DNA from: Flavobacterium phycosphaerae
GTDB lineage: Bacteria > Bacteroidota > Bacteroidia > Flavobacteriales > Flavobacteriaceae
Direction of reading: 5' to 3'
DNA length: 64,000 nt
Assembly (NCBI RefSeq): GCF_010119235.1
Contig: NZ_JAAATZ010000001.1
Span: 2,014,501 to 2,078,500 of the forward strand
Made by a program: the position numbers and the translations under genes. A model generated the notes under the pieces. It had not been told where the DNA came from, ran no database searches, and saw nothing but the letters and a program-made list of their open reading frames with translations. Below are positions 43,227-52,527 of the stretch, piece after piece; position 1 is the stretch's first letter; the number at the start of each line of letters is the position of its first letter.

Positions 43227-44672
43227 ATGTCTGAAGTAAAGCACGAATTAAAACGTTCTCTGGGTCTTATTGATGCCACAAGTTTAGTAGCCGGTTCTAT
43301 GATAGGTTCCGGAATCTTTTTAGTAACAGCTGCTATGGCAAGGGATGTTGGTTCTGCCGCCTGGATATTGCTCATTTGGCTGGTAACCGGTTTATTGACT
43401 ATGTCGGCCGCCTTAAGCTACGGTGAATTAGCCGGAATGATGCCCAACGCCGGAGGACAATACGTCTACATACAACGGGCATATGGAAAATTGATTTCGT
43501 TTTTATACGGTTGGACCGTTTTTACCGTGATTCAAACCGGGACCATAGCGGCTGTTGCGGTAGCTTTTTCCAATTATACTGCGGTATTTTTCCCGGTTTT
43601 AGAAAATAAGATACTGACTTTGGGGGAGAGTTTTGCTTTTACCAACAAGCAGGTTTTGGCGATGTTTGTCATTGCCTTGCTTACTTTTATTAATACCAAA
43701 GGGATTAAAAGCGGTAAAATTATTCAGTTGGTTTTTACTTCAGCAAAGTTAATAGCGCTGTTTGCCTTGATTACTTTGGGGATTTACATTGGTTTTCATA
43801 CGGATACTTTTGCTCAAAATTTCACTAATATGTGGGACGCCAGCAAAACCGTTTTAGAAGAAGACGGCACCTTAACCATCACCAAATTATCAGGAGTTGC
43901 CTTGATGGGAGCCATGGGAGCTACAATTATCAATTCCTTGTTTTCGAGTGATGCTTGGAATAATGTGACTTTTATTGCCGGAGAAATTAAAGACCCTAAA
44001 AAGAATATTCCAAGAAGTTTGTTTTTAGGTACTTTGATAGTAACCATCATTTATATTTTAGCCAACATAGCTTACTTAGCCGTATTGCCATTACACGGTA
44101 CACCTACCGGAGATGTTATTCATAACGGAATCATGTTTGCCAGCGAAGATAGAGTAGGAGCTGCAGCCGCTAGTGCTATCATGGGAAATGTGGGTGTTTT
44201 TATGATGGCAGGTTTAATTATGGTTTCTACTTTTGGATGTAACAGCGGTTTAATTTTGTCAGGTGGGCGATTATTTTATGCCATGGCAAAAGATGGATTG
44301 TTCTTCAAAAAAGCGGCTGAATTAAATGACTATGATGTGCCGTCGAGAGCATTGTGGGTGCAATGTGTTTGGGCTTGTTTCCTTTGTTTGACGGGTCGTT
44401 ACGGCGACTTATTAACGTATGCCACTTTTGCTTCCTTATTGTTTTATATTTTAACGATAGGCGGTTTGTTTATCCTCCGCAAGAAAGAGCCTGATGCCGA
44501 TAGACCCTATAAAGCTTTTGGGTATCCAGTAGTTCCGATTTTATACATTATCATTACTAGTTTGATTTGTGTTACTTTATTAGTCTATGATACTCGAAAT
44601 ACCGGATTAGGTTTGGTGATTGTGGCTTTAGGAGTGCCGGTTTATTATCTGTTTATGCATAAAAAGGAATAA
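43227..44672 (+). CDS. APC-family amino acid permease
   Basis: 481 residues with twelve predicted membrane helices. The first helix carries the substrate-binding GSMIGSGIFLVTA motif of the APC superfamily, followed by YGELAGMMPNAGGQYVYIQRAYG. The C-terminus is short, as in LAT/Yat-like transporters. It should import or exchange amino acids at the inner membrane; the specific substrate is unknown. Monocistronic, ending at a strong terminator. Confidence 0.92.
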   Translation: MSEVKHELKRSLGLIDATSLVAGSMIGSGIFLVTAAMARDVGSAAWILLIWLVTGLLTMSAALSYGELAGMMPNAGGQYVYIQRAYGKLISFLYGWTVFTVIQTGTIAAVAVAFSNYTAVFFPVLENKILTLGESFAFTNKQVLAMFVIALLTFINTKGIKSGKIIQLVFTSAKLIALFALITLGIYIGFHTDTFAQNFTNMWDASKTVLEEDGTLTITKLSGVALMGAMGATIINSLFSSDAWNNVTFIAGEIKDPKKNIPRSLFLGTLIVTIIYILANIAYLAVLPLHGTPTGDVIHNGIMFASEDRVGAAAASAIMGNVGVFMMAGLIMVSTFGCNSGLILSGGRLFYAMAKDGLFFKKAAELNDYDVPSRALWVQCVWACFLCLTGRYGDLLTYATFASLLFYILTIGGLFILRKKEPDADRPYKAFGYPVVPILYIIITSLICVTLLVYDTRNTGLGLVIVALGVPVYYLFMHKKE

Positions 44673-44675
44673 ATA

Positions 44676-44703
44676 AAAAAGCCCCGAGTTATCGGGGCTT
44701 TTT
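44676..44703. terminator. Bidirectional terminator between the permease and PPIase genes
   Basis: Perfect 12-bp stem (AAAAAGCCCCGA / TCGGGGCTTTTT) with a GTTA loop. It serves both convergent genes. Confidence 0.92.
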
Positions 44704-44723
44704 AGTATAATAGATCATTTAAA

Positions 44724-45962
44724 TTATTTTGTTGGAACCGGAACAGCCGCTGGCATAGTTTCTAACATTTCAACTTCAAAAATTATGTTTGAATTTGGTG
44801 GAATTACATTTCCGGCACCTCTTTCACCGTAGCCTAATTTTGATGGAATAAAGATGAGGGCTTTATCTCCTAAATTCATAAAACTCATTCCCTCAATAAA
44901 ACCAGGTATTAAACCGTCTTTTTTTCCATATTGAAATGGGAAAGGCTGATATCCATTTGCTTTAGCTCTGTTTTCGTCAAATTTACCACATTCTTTATTT
45001 ACGTTTTCGTAGCTGCTGTCAAATAAAGTTCCGTCTTCCAGATACCCTGCATAATGAATGTAAACCGTTGATCCGTCAGCTGGTTTTTTACCCGATCCGG
45101 CTTGTGTAATTTTATACTTTAAACCTGAAGGAGTTTCTGTTGCTGTAGCTTTTATTTCATTTAAATACTTAGCTTTAGCAGCAATTACGGGGCCATATTG
45201 TGCTTTGTATTCTGCTTGTTTTGCAGCTAGCATTTCGGCTTCTTTTTTTCTTCTTTCTGCCTGTTCAGCAAGATCTTTTTGATCATCGGTGGCTTTGCTG
45301 GCCATATAGTCTGCAAAAATTTTAGCAGCGTCAAATTTGTTGGCTTCAGCACCTTTTTTAGTGATGGTTATTTTCTTGATAACATCATCTTGTTTGATGG
45401 CATTTACTACATCTTGTCCTTTAAGTACATGCCCGAAAATAGTATGTTTACCGGTCAACCATGGGGTGTCTTTGTGTGTGATAAAGAACTGTGAACCGTT
45501 TGTTTTTGGTCCTGAATTAGCCATGGCCAAAATTCCGGCTTTATCAAATGCAGCATCTGTAAACTCATCTTTAAAGGCATAACCCGGTCCTCCTGAACCA
45601 TTGCCTTGAGGGTCACCTCCTTGAATCATAAAATCAGCAATAACTCGGTGGAATTTTAATCCGTCATAAAATGGTTTTCCTTTCAATTTCGGGTCTGTTA
45701 CCGAAGCATTGGTTCCTTGTGCTAACGAAACGAAGTTAGCTACCGTAATAGGTGTTTTTTTGTATTCTAACTGAAGTAGAATTTTTCCTTTGTCGGTTTC
45801 GATTTCAGCAAAAATTCCTTGATCAGCAGGAGTAGCTACCGGTTTTTTGGTAGGTACTGCTTGGATTGATTTAGTTGCTTTTGTTGGTTTTTTGGTGGTT
45901 TGTGCAGTGGCACTTAACATTCCCAAGCAAATCAAAAGCAAGATGTTGCATTTTATTTTCAT
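44724..45962 (-). CDS. Cyclophilin-FKBP fusion peptidyl-prolyl isomerase (copy 1)
   Basis: 412 residues. A signal peptide (~1-20, ending ATAQ) is followed by a Pro/Lys/Thr-rich linker. A cyclophilin-type domain covers ~50-210 (FYDGLKFHRVIADFMIQGGD, GSQFFITHKDTPWLTGKHT). A helical stretch rich in Ala/Glu follows, and an FKBP domain covers ~290-405 (VYIHYAGYLEDGTLFDSSYE, LIFIPSKLGYGERGAG). Both catalyse Pro isomerisation of exported proteins in the periplasm. It is a tandem paralogue of the next gene, within a cluster that also contains gldI. Confidence 0.92.
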   Translation of the reverse strand: MKIKCNILLLICLGMLSATAQTTKKPTKATKSIQAVPTKKPVATPADQGIFAEIETDKGKILLQLEYKKTPITVANFVSLAQGTNASVTDPKLKGKPFYDGLKFHRVIADFMIQGGDPQGNGSGGPGYAFKDEFTDAAFDKAGILAMANSGPKTNGSQFFITHKDTPWLTGKHTIFGHVLKGQDVVNAIKQDDVIKKITITKKGAEANKFDAAKIFADYMASKATDDQKDLAEQAERRKKEAEMLAAKQAEYKAQYGPVIAAKAKYLNEIKATATETPSGLKYKITQAGSGKKPADGSTVYIHYAGYLEDGTLFDSSYENVNKECGKFDENRAKANGYQPFPFQYGKKDGLIPGFIEGMSFMNLGDKALIFIPSKLGYGERGAGNVIPPNSNIIFEVEMLETMPAAVPVPTK

Positions 45963-45989
45963 GATGTATTAAATTTTAAATTCTATTAA

Positions 45990-47102
45990 TTATTTTACTG
46001 TTACTTCTATTTCAAAAACCAGATTGGCATTGGGTGGAATTACATTTCCGGCTCCTTGTTCACCATACCCTAAATTTGAGGGTATATAAATGATAGCTTT
46101 ATCGCCAATTTTCATTTTCCCCATAGCTTCTACAAAGCCAGGAATGATTTGATTGTGACCTCCCACTTGAAAAGGCAAAGCAGAATACCCATTTTGCATA
46201 GCTCTTTGTTCATCATACTTTCCAAATTGCTTGGCTACTTCGGGATTGCTCGTATCAAAAAGTGTTCCGTCTTCTAAAAAACCGGAATATTTAATCAAAA
46301 GTGTTGTTCCGTCTTTAGGTTTTTCACCATTAGTTTTTTGTGTTATTTTATAGCATAAACCCGTCGATGATTTGACAGCTGATTTTTTCAAGGCCTCAAA
46401 ATAAGCTACTTTTTTAGCTTTAACACCTTTGTACTTTTCATCGTAAAGTCTTTTGCTCTCAGCATCAAGTGCAGCTTGTTTTTTTTGATTTTCCAATTCA
46501 GCTTTAAAATAATCATTGAAAACCTTTACTGCATCAAACTTTTTAACGTCTTCTCCTTTTCGGATTATGGTCACTGTGTTCATTACATCTCCTTGTGTAA
46601 TGGCATTAACCACATCCATTCCCTCTACAACGTGTCCGAAGATAGCATGCCTACCGTCAAGCCACGGAGTTTCAACATGGGTAATAAAAAATTGACTGCT
46701 GTTGGAATTGGGTCCCGAATTGGCCATAGATAAAATTCCGGGTTTGTCGTGTTTCAAGTCGGTGATTTCATCTCTGAATTTGTAACCAGCATCGCCTGAT
46801 CCATTGCCTAGCGGGTCACCGGTTTGTATCATGAAATCAGGAATGACACGGTGGAATTGCAAGCCGTCATAAAACGGTTTTCCTTTTAAATCTTTACTTA
46901 CAAAAGGGTTTTTACCTTCGGCCAAAGACACGAAATTAGCAACAGTAATAGGTGCTTTTTGGTATTCGAGTTGCAAAAGAATAGTTCCTTTTGATGTTTC
47001 AATCTCGGCGTATAAACCGTCTTTCAGGTTTTTGTATTCGTCTTTACAAGAACTAAGGGTTAATGCAATAATGGCTAAGAAAAGCCCAATCTTTTTATTC
47101 AT
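45990..47102 (-). CDS. Cyclophilin-FKBP fusion peptidyl-prolyl isomerase lipoprotein (copy 2)
   Basis: 370 residues with the same domain order as the neighbouring paralogue, but with a lipoprotein signal (lipidated Cys19 after ALTLSS) in place of the cleaved signal and linker. Cyclophilin-type domain at ~30-190 (FYDGLQFHRVIPDFMIQTGD), helical linker, FKBP domain at ~255-370 (LLIKYSGFLEDGTLFDTSN, IIYIPSNLGYGEQGAG). It is expected to fold envelope proteins while anchored to a membrane. It lies 8 bp after gldI and 27 bp before copy 1. Confidence 0.92.
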   Translation of the reverse strand: MNKKIGLFLAIIALTLSSCKDEYKNLKDGLYAEIETSKGTILLQLEYQKAPITVANFVSLAEGKNPFVSKDLKGKPFYDGLQFHRVIPDFMIQTGDPLGNGSGDAGYKFRDEITDLKHDKPGILSMANSGPNSNSSQFFITHVETPWLDGRHAIFGHVVEGMDVVNAITQGDVMNTVTIIRKGEDVKKFDAVKVFNDYFKAELENQKKQAALDAESKRLYDEKYKGVKAKKVAYFEALKKSAVKSSTGLCYKITQKTNGEKPKDGTTLLIKYSGFLEDGTLFDTSNPEVAKQFGKYDEQRAMQNGYSALPFQVGGHNQIIPGFVEAMGKMKIGDKAIIYIPSNLGYGEQGAGNVIPPNANLVFEIEVTVK

Positions 47103-47110
47103 TTTTTTAA

Positions 47111-47677
47111 TTAATTCTCAGTTTTTACTTTTTCTTCGGCTTTAAAATCATTCAAAGTTACCGTGCAAATTAATGGCTGGTTAGAGCCAATTCGCTTGTT
47201 ATCGCCATGATAACCGTAAGCCATGTGGGATGGAAACAGAAATGTAACTCTCTCGTTTTTACGCATCAATTTAATACCATCGCGTAATCCCATCATGATG
47301 TTTTGCTTGTCAACTTTATACGTTTGTGGTCTCAATTCTACTTCCGAGTATACCACATTGCCTTTTAAGTCTTTGATTTCATAATCAAAATGAGCAATAT
47401 CGCCTTTCTTTGGGCGTAAAGTATCGTTCTCGTTTTTGATTTCATAGTGATACCAATAGCCTTTTTTGGAAGCGATGTATTGTATTTTCGGATTGCTTTT
47501 AATGATAGAATCAATTTTACCTTCTTCACCGGCAATCAGTTTTTTGTTGCGTTCTACGGATTCTTTCATAAACGTACCTGACGAACGCGAAATCGGCATT
47601 CGAGCTTGTTGTTGTTTGCAACTTAGGAGCGTTACAAAAACCAATAGCAACAAGATACTTTTGGGACAGTTTTTCAT
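47111..47677 (-). CDS. gldI: Gliding motility-associated peptidyl-prolyl isomerase GldI
   Basis: 188 residues. Lipoprotein signal with Cys20 (TLLSC). The mature protein has a GldI-type N-terminal segment (GTFMKESVERNKKLIAGEE) and an FKBP domain (KKGDIAHFDYEIKDLKGNVV, IMMGLRDGIKLMRKNERVTF, FPSHMAYGYHGD). GldI is a known component for gliding and type IX secretion in Flavobacterium, where it folds or stabilises Gld proteins. Here it heads an operon with two other isomerases. Confidence 0.93.
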   Translation of the reverse strand: MKNCPKSILLLLVFVTLLSCKQQQARMPISRSSGTFMKESVERNKKLIAGEEGKIDSIIKSNPKIQYIASKKGYWYHYEIKNENDTLRPKKGDIAHFDYEIKDLKGNVVYSEVELRPQTYKVDKQNIMMGLRDGIKLMRKNERVTFLFPSHMAYGYHGDNKRIGSNQPLICTVTLNDFKAEEKVKTEN

Positions 47678-47680
47678 TTC

Positions 47681-48685
47681 TTAAATGGTTATTTTTGAAA
47701 TTAAATTTTCAAATTTTTTAATGGTCTCTTTCATGCTTTCATATGATTTTCCACCGGCTGCATTGATATGTCCGCCACCGTTAAAGTGATCTCGGGCAAA
47801 TTGATTTACATCAAAATTACCTTGAGAGCGGAATGATATTTTAATGATATTTTCATCTCGGTGTTCAATAAAAATGGCCGCAAAATGAATGCCTTTTATG
47901 GTTAAGCCATAATTTACGACACCCTCAGTATCGCCTTTTTCATAATGAAACTCATCCAATTCTTTTTGCGAAAGCGTTATGTAAGACGTTTTATATTCGG
48001 GAAAAGCTTTCATGTTTTGCAAAGCCCTTCCCATTAACTGCAAACGATTATAGGAGTTGTTATCAAAAAGCAGGTTATGAATTTCACTATTGTTAATTCC
48101 GGTGTCAATCAAATCAGCCACAATGCGATGTGTGGTGCCGGTGGTTGACGGAAAACGGAACGAACCTGAATCGGTTACAATTCCGGTATAAATACAACTG
48201 GCAATGGTTGTGTCAATCAAGTCTTTTTTATCTAAAAAGGAAATGAAATTATACAACATCTCGCAAGTGGAACCAAAAGCGGTGTCTGAATAAGTATAGG
48301 TTGCAAAACCATCCGGTTTTTGATGATGATCAATCATTATCATTGGGGCCGAAAGTTTGTTCAATACATGTTCCATTTCTCCGGTTCGGTGCAATGCATT
48401 AAAATCCAACAAAAAAACTAATTCCGATTCCTTCAATACAGCAGTACAGTTTTCCTTGTCATTTTCATAAATCAAAACCTTTTCCGAACTCGGCAGCCAA
48501 GCCAGGAAATTGGGAAAATCATTCGGAGCTATAACTACCGGTTGTTGGTTTATTTTTAAGAGAAAATGATAGAGCGCCAAAGTCGAACCCATAGCATCAC
48601 CATCGGGACTTCGGTGCGGAATTATGGCAATTTTTTTTGGTGTGGCCAGTAATTGCTGAATGGCCAAAATGTCTTCCTTTTTCAT
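47681..48685 (-). CDS. DHH-family phosphoesterase, NrnA-like (oligoribonuclease/pAp phosphatase)
   Basis: 334 residues. DHH domain with IPHRSPDGDAMGSTLALY, VFLLDFNALHRTGEM and the DHH-type motif MIDHHQKPDGF; the C-terminal DHHA1 domain ends GGGHINAAGGKS. This is the NrnA type, which degrades nano-RNA and converts 3'-phosphoadenosine 5'-phosphate to AMP. It lies 3 bp upstream of gldI, a neighbour pair often seen in Flavobacterium. Cytoplasmic. Confidence 0.92.
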   Translation of the reverse strand: MKKEDILAIQQLLATPKKIAIIPHRSPDGDAMGSTLALYHFLLKINQQPVVIAPNDFPNFLAWLPSSEKVLIYENDKENCTAVLKESELVFLLDFNALHRTGEMEHVLNKLSAPMIMIDHHQKPDGFATYTYSDTAFGSTCEMLYNFISFLDKKDLIDTTIASCIYTGIVTDSGSFRFPSTTGTTHRIVADLIDTGINNSEIHNLLFDNNSYNRLQLMGRALQNMKAFPEYKTSYITLSQKELDEFHYEKGDTEGVVNYGLTIKGIHFAAIFIEHRDENIIKISFRSQGNFDVNQFARDHFNGGGHINAAGGKSYESMKETIKKFENLISKITI

Positions 48686-48721
48686 TGGTTGCGAAGTTAC
48701 ATTTTTTTCAGATATGGACGA

Positions 48722-49093
48722 TTATTTGGAAATAAAAAGTCCCAGCCAAACAGCAAAAAGTCCGAGAATTATACTCATACCTATATATCCGAAAGCCAAA
48801 AGCGAGTTGTTATTTTGAAACAAATTATAATTCTCAACACTAAAAGTTGAAAACGTGGTAAAACCGCCGCAAAATCCGGTGACTAAAAACCATTTTAAAT
48901 TGCTGTCGGTTACTTGGTTTTTGGCTAAAAAGCCTATGAAAATTCCAATCAGAAAGCAGCCTGCAACATTAGCAATAAAGGTAGCTAACGGAAAATTATT
49001 CGACCAAAATTTAGAAACCAAAAGGGTAGTCAAAAACCGTAGTACACTCCCAATGGCTCCGCCGACAGCTATGTAGAGAATTGTTTTTAGCAT
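48722..49093 (-). CDS. crcB: Fluoride efflux channel CrcB/Fluc
   Basis: 123 residues with four membrane helices, the usual length. The signature GGFTTFSTFSVE is present, as is the N-terminal GGAIGSVLRFL. The protein works as an antiparallel dimer that exports fluoride. It is directly adjacent to rluF (stop of rluF at 49094, start here at 49093), so no fluoride riboswitch can be placed immediately upstream; expression would depend on the rluF transcript. Confidence 0.93.
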   Translation of the reverse strand: MLKTILYIAVGGAIGSVLRFLTTLLVSKFWSNNFPLATFIANVAGCFLIGIFIGFLAKNQVTDSNLKWFLVTGFCGGFTTFSTFSVENYNLFQNNNSLLAFGYIGMSIILGLFAVWLGLFISK

Positions 49094-49867
49094 TTAGTTT
49101 CTTTTGTTGTTTCGAGGAATTATTTTCGCTTTGGGTAAACTGGCTTCCTCTGTTTTGCTTGATGGTTCTATGAGTTTGTTCAATTGTTTGATTTCTTCAT
49201 CGGTTAAATCACGGTAACGCCCCACGTGAACATCCAACGAAATATTGATGATGCGTATTCTCTTCAAAGCCGTTACTTCATAATCTAAATATTCACACAT
49301 TCTACGAATTTGACGGTTAAGTCCTTGTGTTAATACGATTCGGAATACATATTTACTGATTTGTTCTACTTTGCATTTCCGGGTAACGGTATCTAAAATC
49401 GGAATGCCGTTGCTCATTCTTTCAATAAATCTATCCGTAATAGGACGGTTAACGGTTACTACATATTCTTTCTCATGGTTGTTTCGGGCTCTCAGAATCT
49501 TGTTGACAATATCGCCGTCATTGGTCATAAAAATCAAACCTTCACTGGCTTTGTCCAAGCGGCCAATCGGGAAAATTCGTTTAGGATAGTTGATGTAATC
49601 TACAATGTTATCGCGTACATTTTGATTCGTGGTACATTCAATGCCAACGGGTTTGTTGAACGCCAAATAAACCGGTTTTTCTGTTTTTTCGCGAATCAAT
49701 TTTCCGTCTACACGTATTTCATCGTCAGAAGAAACTTTAGTGCCTAGCTCAGGAACTTTTCCGTTAATGGTAATGCGGCCTTCTTCCAATAATTTATCGG
49801 CTTCGCGGCGCGAGCAAAAGCCACTTTCGGAAAGAAATTTATTGATACGGGTTTGATTGACTTCCAT
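49094..49867 (-). CDS. rluF: 23S rRNA pseudouridine synthase RluF
   Basis: 257 residues. S4 RNA-binding domain at the N-terminus ([21 protein letters not shown]), then the RsuA/RluB-type catalytic core with [17 protein letters not shown] (catalytic Asp in RLD) and [19 protein letters not shown]. The spacing fits RluF (pseudouridine 2604) rather than RluB or RsuA. The C-terminal tail ([15 protein letters not shown]) is basic. It is followed without a gap by crcB. Confidence 0.85.
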   Translation of the reverse strand: MEVNQTRINKFLSESGFCSRREADKLLEEGRITINGKVPELGTKVSSDDEIRVDGKLIREKTEKPVYLAFNKPVGIECTTNQNVRDNIVDYINYPKRIFPIGRLDKASEGLIFMTNDGDIVNKILRARNNHEKEYVVTVNRPITDRFIERMSNGIPILDTVTRKCKVEQISKYVFRIVLTQGLNRQIRRMCEYLDYEVTALKRIRIINISLDVHVGRYRDLTDEEIKQLNKLIEPSSKTEEASLPKAKIIPRNNKRN

Positions 49868-49983
49868 TTGGCAAATATAACATAATTTGAGAATACTGTT
49901 TCTTGATAAGTCCGTTGATAAATTGGTTTCAAAAAGAGTTAAAAAAGGTTTGTAGATAGTATGTTTTTGTTATTTTTACCCAC

Positions 49984-50856
49984 ATGAATATACGTGGAAA
50001 ATTAATAATAATAGGTGGCGCTGTTGATAAAGGTAGTTTCACTGAAACCGATTTAGATAAAAATGCGGCTAAGAATCTGAACTTTTTTGAAGCCGGAATT
50101 TTAAAAAGAATTATACAGGAATCTAAACACAAAACAGATTCCCGAATTGAAGTTATTACAACGGCTTCTAAAATCCCGAGAGAGATTGGTCCTGAATACG
50201 TGAAAGCCCTACATTACTTGGGTGCTGACAATGTAGATGTGCTCAATATTGAAAGACGAGAGCAAGCTTCGGAACCCGAAATTTTGGCAAGATTAAAAGC
50301 TGCCGATGTAGTAATGTTCACTGGCGGCGATCAATTAAGATTGACTTCTATTCTTGGAGGAACTCCGTTTCATGACATATTGTTGGACAAGTATCACAAT
50401 GAAGAATTCATCTACGCTGGGACTTCGGCAGGGGCAGCAGCGGCTTCCAATAATATGATTTACCAAGGAAGCAGTAGCGAAGCATTGTTGAAAGGCGAAG
50501 TAAAAATCACTTCCGGATTAGGATTAATTGACGGTGTAATTATCGATACGCATTTTGTACAGCGAGGCAGAATCGGACGTTTGTTTCAATCCGTAGTCGG
50601 AAACCCAAAAGTATTGGGGATTGGACTGGGAGAAGATACCGGTTTGTTGATTACCCACAATACCAAAATGGAAGCTATTGGTTCCGGATTGGTCATCCTG
50701 GTTGATGGAAGAGAAATAAAAGATACAAACTTAACACAAGTAGAGTTGGGGCAACCAATCTCTATTAATCATTTGGTAACTCACGTACTTAGTATGTATG
50801 ATACTTTTGATTTGACTACTTTCAAAATGACTATTAAGTCTTCACAATACGTTTAA
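49984..50856 (+). CDS. Cyanophycinase
   Basis: 290 residues of the S51 serine peptidase family. The catalytic Ser lies in YAGTSAGAAAAS. Other family marks are GKLIIIGGAVDKG and VVMFTGGDQLRL, followed by DGVIIDTHFVQRGRIGRL. It cleaves cyanophycin (multi-L-arginyl-poly-L-aspartate) to beta-Asp-Arg dipeptides. It lies 3 bp before an isoaspartyl peptidase gene, which would finish the breakdown. No cyanophycin synthetase is present in this window. Confidence 0.93.
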   Translation: MNIRGKLIIIGGAVDKGSFTETDLDKNAAKNLNFFEAGILKRIIQESKHKTDSRIEVITTASKIPREIGPEYVKALHYLGADNVDVLNIERREQASEPEILARLKAADVVMFTGGDQLRLTSILGGTPFHDILLDKYHNEEFIYAGTSAGAAAASNNMIYQGSSSEALLKGEVKITSGLGLIDGVIIDTHFVQRGRIGRLFQSVVGNPKVLGIGLGEDTGLLITHNTKMEAIGSGLVILVDGREIKDTNLTQVELGQPISINHLVTHVLSMYDTFDLTTFKMTIKSSQYV

Positions 50857-50859
50857 GAA

Positions 50860-51702
50860 ATGAAGATTATCATCCACGGAGGTTTTTTCTCGGAATCATC
50901 AACCAATCATGAAACTAAGGTAGCAAAGCAGCAAGCGTTACTTCGTATTGCCAAAGATTCTTATGCTTATTTACAAACCCATTCAGCTTTGGAAACGGTA
51001 GTTTATGCAGTTTCTCTTTTGGAAGATGATGCTTTGTTCAATGCCGGGATTGGTTCTCAAATCCAGAGTGATGGCAAAATCAGAATGAGTGCTTCTTTGA
51101 TGGATGGTTCTACGATGAAAATGAGCGGTGTGATTAATATTGAAGAAGTCAAAAATCCGGTGCAAGTAGCTCAAGTTTTATTGGAGTATGATGATAAAGT
51201 ATTGGGCGGAAGCGGAGCAACTAACTTTGCTCGTCAACACGGTTTTGAAAAATTCTCTACCGAAATTCCACAACGAAGAGCCGAATATGAAGCTAAATTG
51301 GTATCGACTGGAACCGGAACGGTGGGTTGTGTAGCTTTAGACGCTGACGGTAAGATTGCGGTGGCAACTTCAACGGGTGGAAAAGGGTTTGAGATTCCGG
51401 GACGGATATCAGATTCAGCCACAGTAGCCGGAAATTATGCCAATGCTTTTTGCGGTGTAAGTTTAACCGGTGTGGGCGAAGATATCGTCAGTGGGGCAGT
51501 AGCCGCTAAGATTGTGACCCGAGTTACGGATGGTTTTACTTTGGCACAAGCTTTTGAAAAAACCTTTAATGAACTCAAACCTTTTAATGGTTTTGCCGGC
51601 GCTATTGCCATTGACCACAAAGGAAATCTATTCCACCAAGATTCGCATCCGAGCATGGTGTTTGCCAGCTTTGATGGAACAAACGAAGAAGTTTTTAACT
51701 AA
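50860..51702 (+). CDS. Isoaspartyl peptidase/L-asparaginase (Ntn-hydrolase)
   Basis: 280 residues. The autocleavage site precedes Thr154 in GTGTVGCVALD. Substrate-site motifs are MDGSTMKMSG, TSTGGKGFEIPGRISDS and SLTGVGEDIV. The enzyme splits into two chains and hydrolyses beta-aspartyl dipeptides such as the beta-Asp-Arg released by the upstream cyanophycinase (3 bp away). The pair fits use of stored or environmental cyanophycin as a nitrogen and carbon source. Confidence 0.92.
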   Translation: MKIIIHGGFFSESSTNHETKVAKQQALLRIAKDSYAYLQTHSALETVVYAVSLLEDDALFNAGIGSQIQSDGKIRMSASLMDGSTMKMSGVINIEEVKNPVQVAQVLLEYDDKVLGGSGATNFARQHGFEKFSTEIPQRRAEYEAKLVSTGTGTVGCVALDADGKIAVATSTGGKGFEIPGRISDSATVAGNYANAFCGVSLTGVGEDIVSGAVAAKIVTRVTDGFTLAQAFEKTFNELKPFNGFAGAIAIDHKGNLFHQDSHPSMVFASFDGTNEEVFN

Positions 51703-51720
51703 TACACTTTTATACAAATA

Positions 51721-51752
51721 AAAAAATCCCAATCTTGCGACTGGGATTTTTT
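51721..51752. terminator. Bidirectional terminator
   Basis: Stem AAAAAATCCCA / TGGGATTTTTT with a 10-nt loop, between the convergent isoaspartyl peptidase and rplT genes. Confidence 0.85.
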
Positions 51753-51788
51753 ATATATAAGTAAGTTAAATCAAGGTTGTACAAACGT

Positions 51789-52133
51789 TTATTTTACTTT
51801 TTTAAGTACAGCTTTGAAAGCTTCCGGGTGATTCATTGCTAAATCAGCAAGTACTTTACGGTTCAATTCGATACCGTTAGCTTTTACTTTCCCCATGAAT
51901 TGTGAATAAGACATTCCTTCTAAACGAGCTCCAGCGTTGATACGTTGAATCCATAATGAACGGAAATTTCTCTTGTTAACTTTTCTGTCACGGTAAGCGT
52001 AGCACATAGCTTTCTCAACCGCATTTTTCGCAACTGTCCAAACGTTTTTACGACGACCAAAGAAACCTTTGGCTTGCTTCATTATCTTTTTTCTTCTTGC
52101 TCTTTTAGCAACTGAATTTACTGATCTTGGCAT
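51789..52133 (-). CDS. rplT: Large ribosomal subunit protein bL20
   Basis: 114 residues, very basic, with the full family pattern: [54 protein letters not shown]. It assembles early on 23S rRNA. In many bacteria bL20 represses the rpmI-rplT mRNA. It is last in the thrS-infC-rpmI-rplT cluster. The 130 bp before it hold no recognised leader structure. Confidence 0.97.
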   Translation of the reverse strand: MPRSVNSVAKRARRKKIMKQAKGFFGRRKNVWTVAKNAVEKAMCYAYRDRKVNKRNFRSLWIQRINAGARLEGMSYSQFMGKVKANGIELNRKVLADLAMNHPEAFKAVLKKVK

Positions 52134-52263
52134 AATTTTCTTGTGTTTTTGTAGCAGGCGTCCCGAATTGAATCAAGGGAACTTATTGAGCCATACTCCA
52201 AGGTTATTAAATAATTTGTAACCTAAAGAATTCTAAAGGCTGTTAGCTGTTAGCTTACAGTTA

Positions 52264-52461
52264 TTAGATAATTCTTAATTGTTGTTTGATGCTTTTCTCG
52301 TCTGTTTTGTGAACCAACCCAGCGTGAGTTAAAGCCAATTTACGCTTTTTAGATTTTTTAGTCAGGATGTGACTTTTAAAAGCGTGTTTTCTCTTGATTT
52401 TTCCAGAGCCAGTTACTTTGAATCGCTTCTTAGCACTGGATTTTGTTTTCATTTTAGGCAT
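52264..52461 (-). CDS. rpmI: Large ribosomal subunit protein bL35
   Basis: 65 residues, basic: [20 protein letters not shown] and [19 protein letters not shown]. It is a component of the 50S subunit. The gene lies between infC (66 bp) and rplT (130 bp) in the order conserved across bacteria. Confidence 0.97.
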   Translation of the reverse strand: MPKMKTKSSAKKRFKVTGSGKIKRKHAFKSHILTKKSKKRKLALTHAGLVHKTDEKSIKQQLRII

Positions 52462-52527
52462 TTTTTCCTAGATTTATTTAATTTAACTTACTTACTTTTC
52501 TATATTGGTGAAGCAATCTTTTGGTGA

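Noticed and set aside
48722..49200. Fluoride riboswitch before crcB
   Set aside because: crcB begins one base after the rluF stop, leaving no leader; no riboswitch-like structure was recognised inside rluF.
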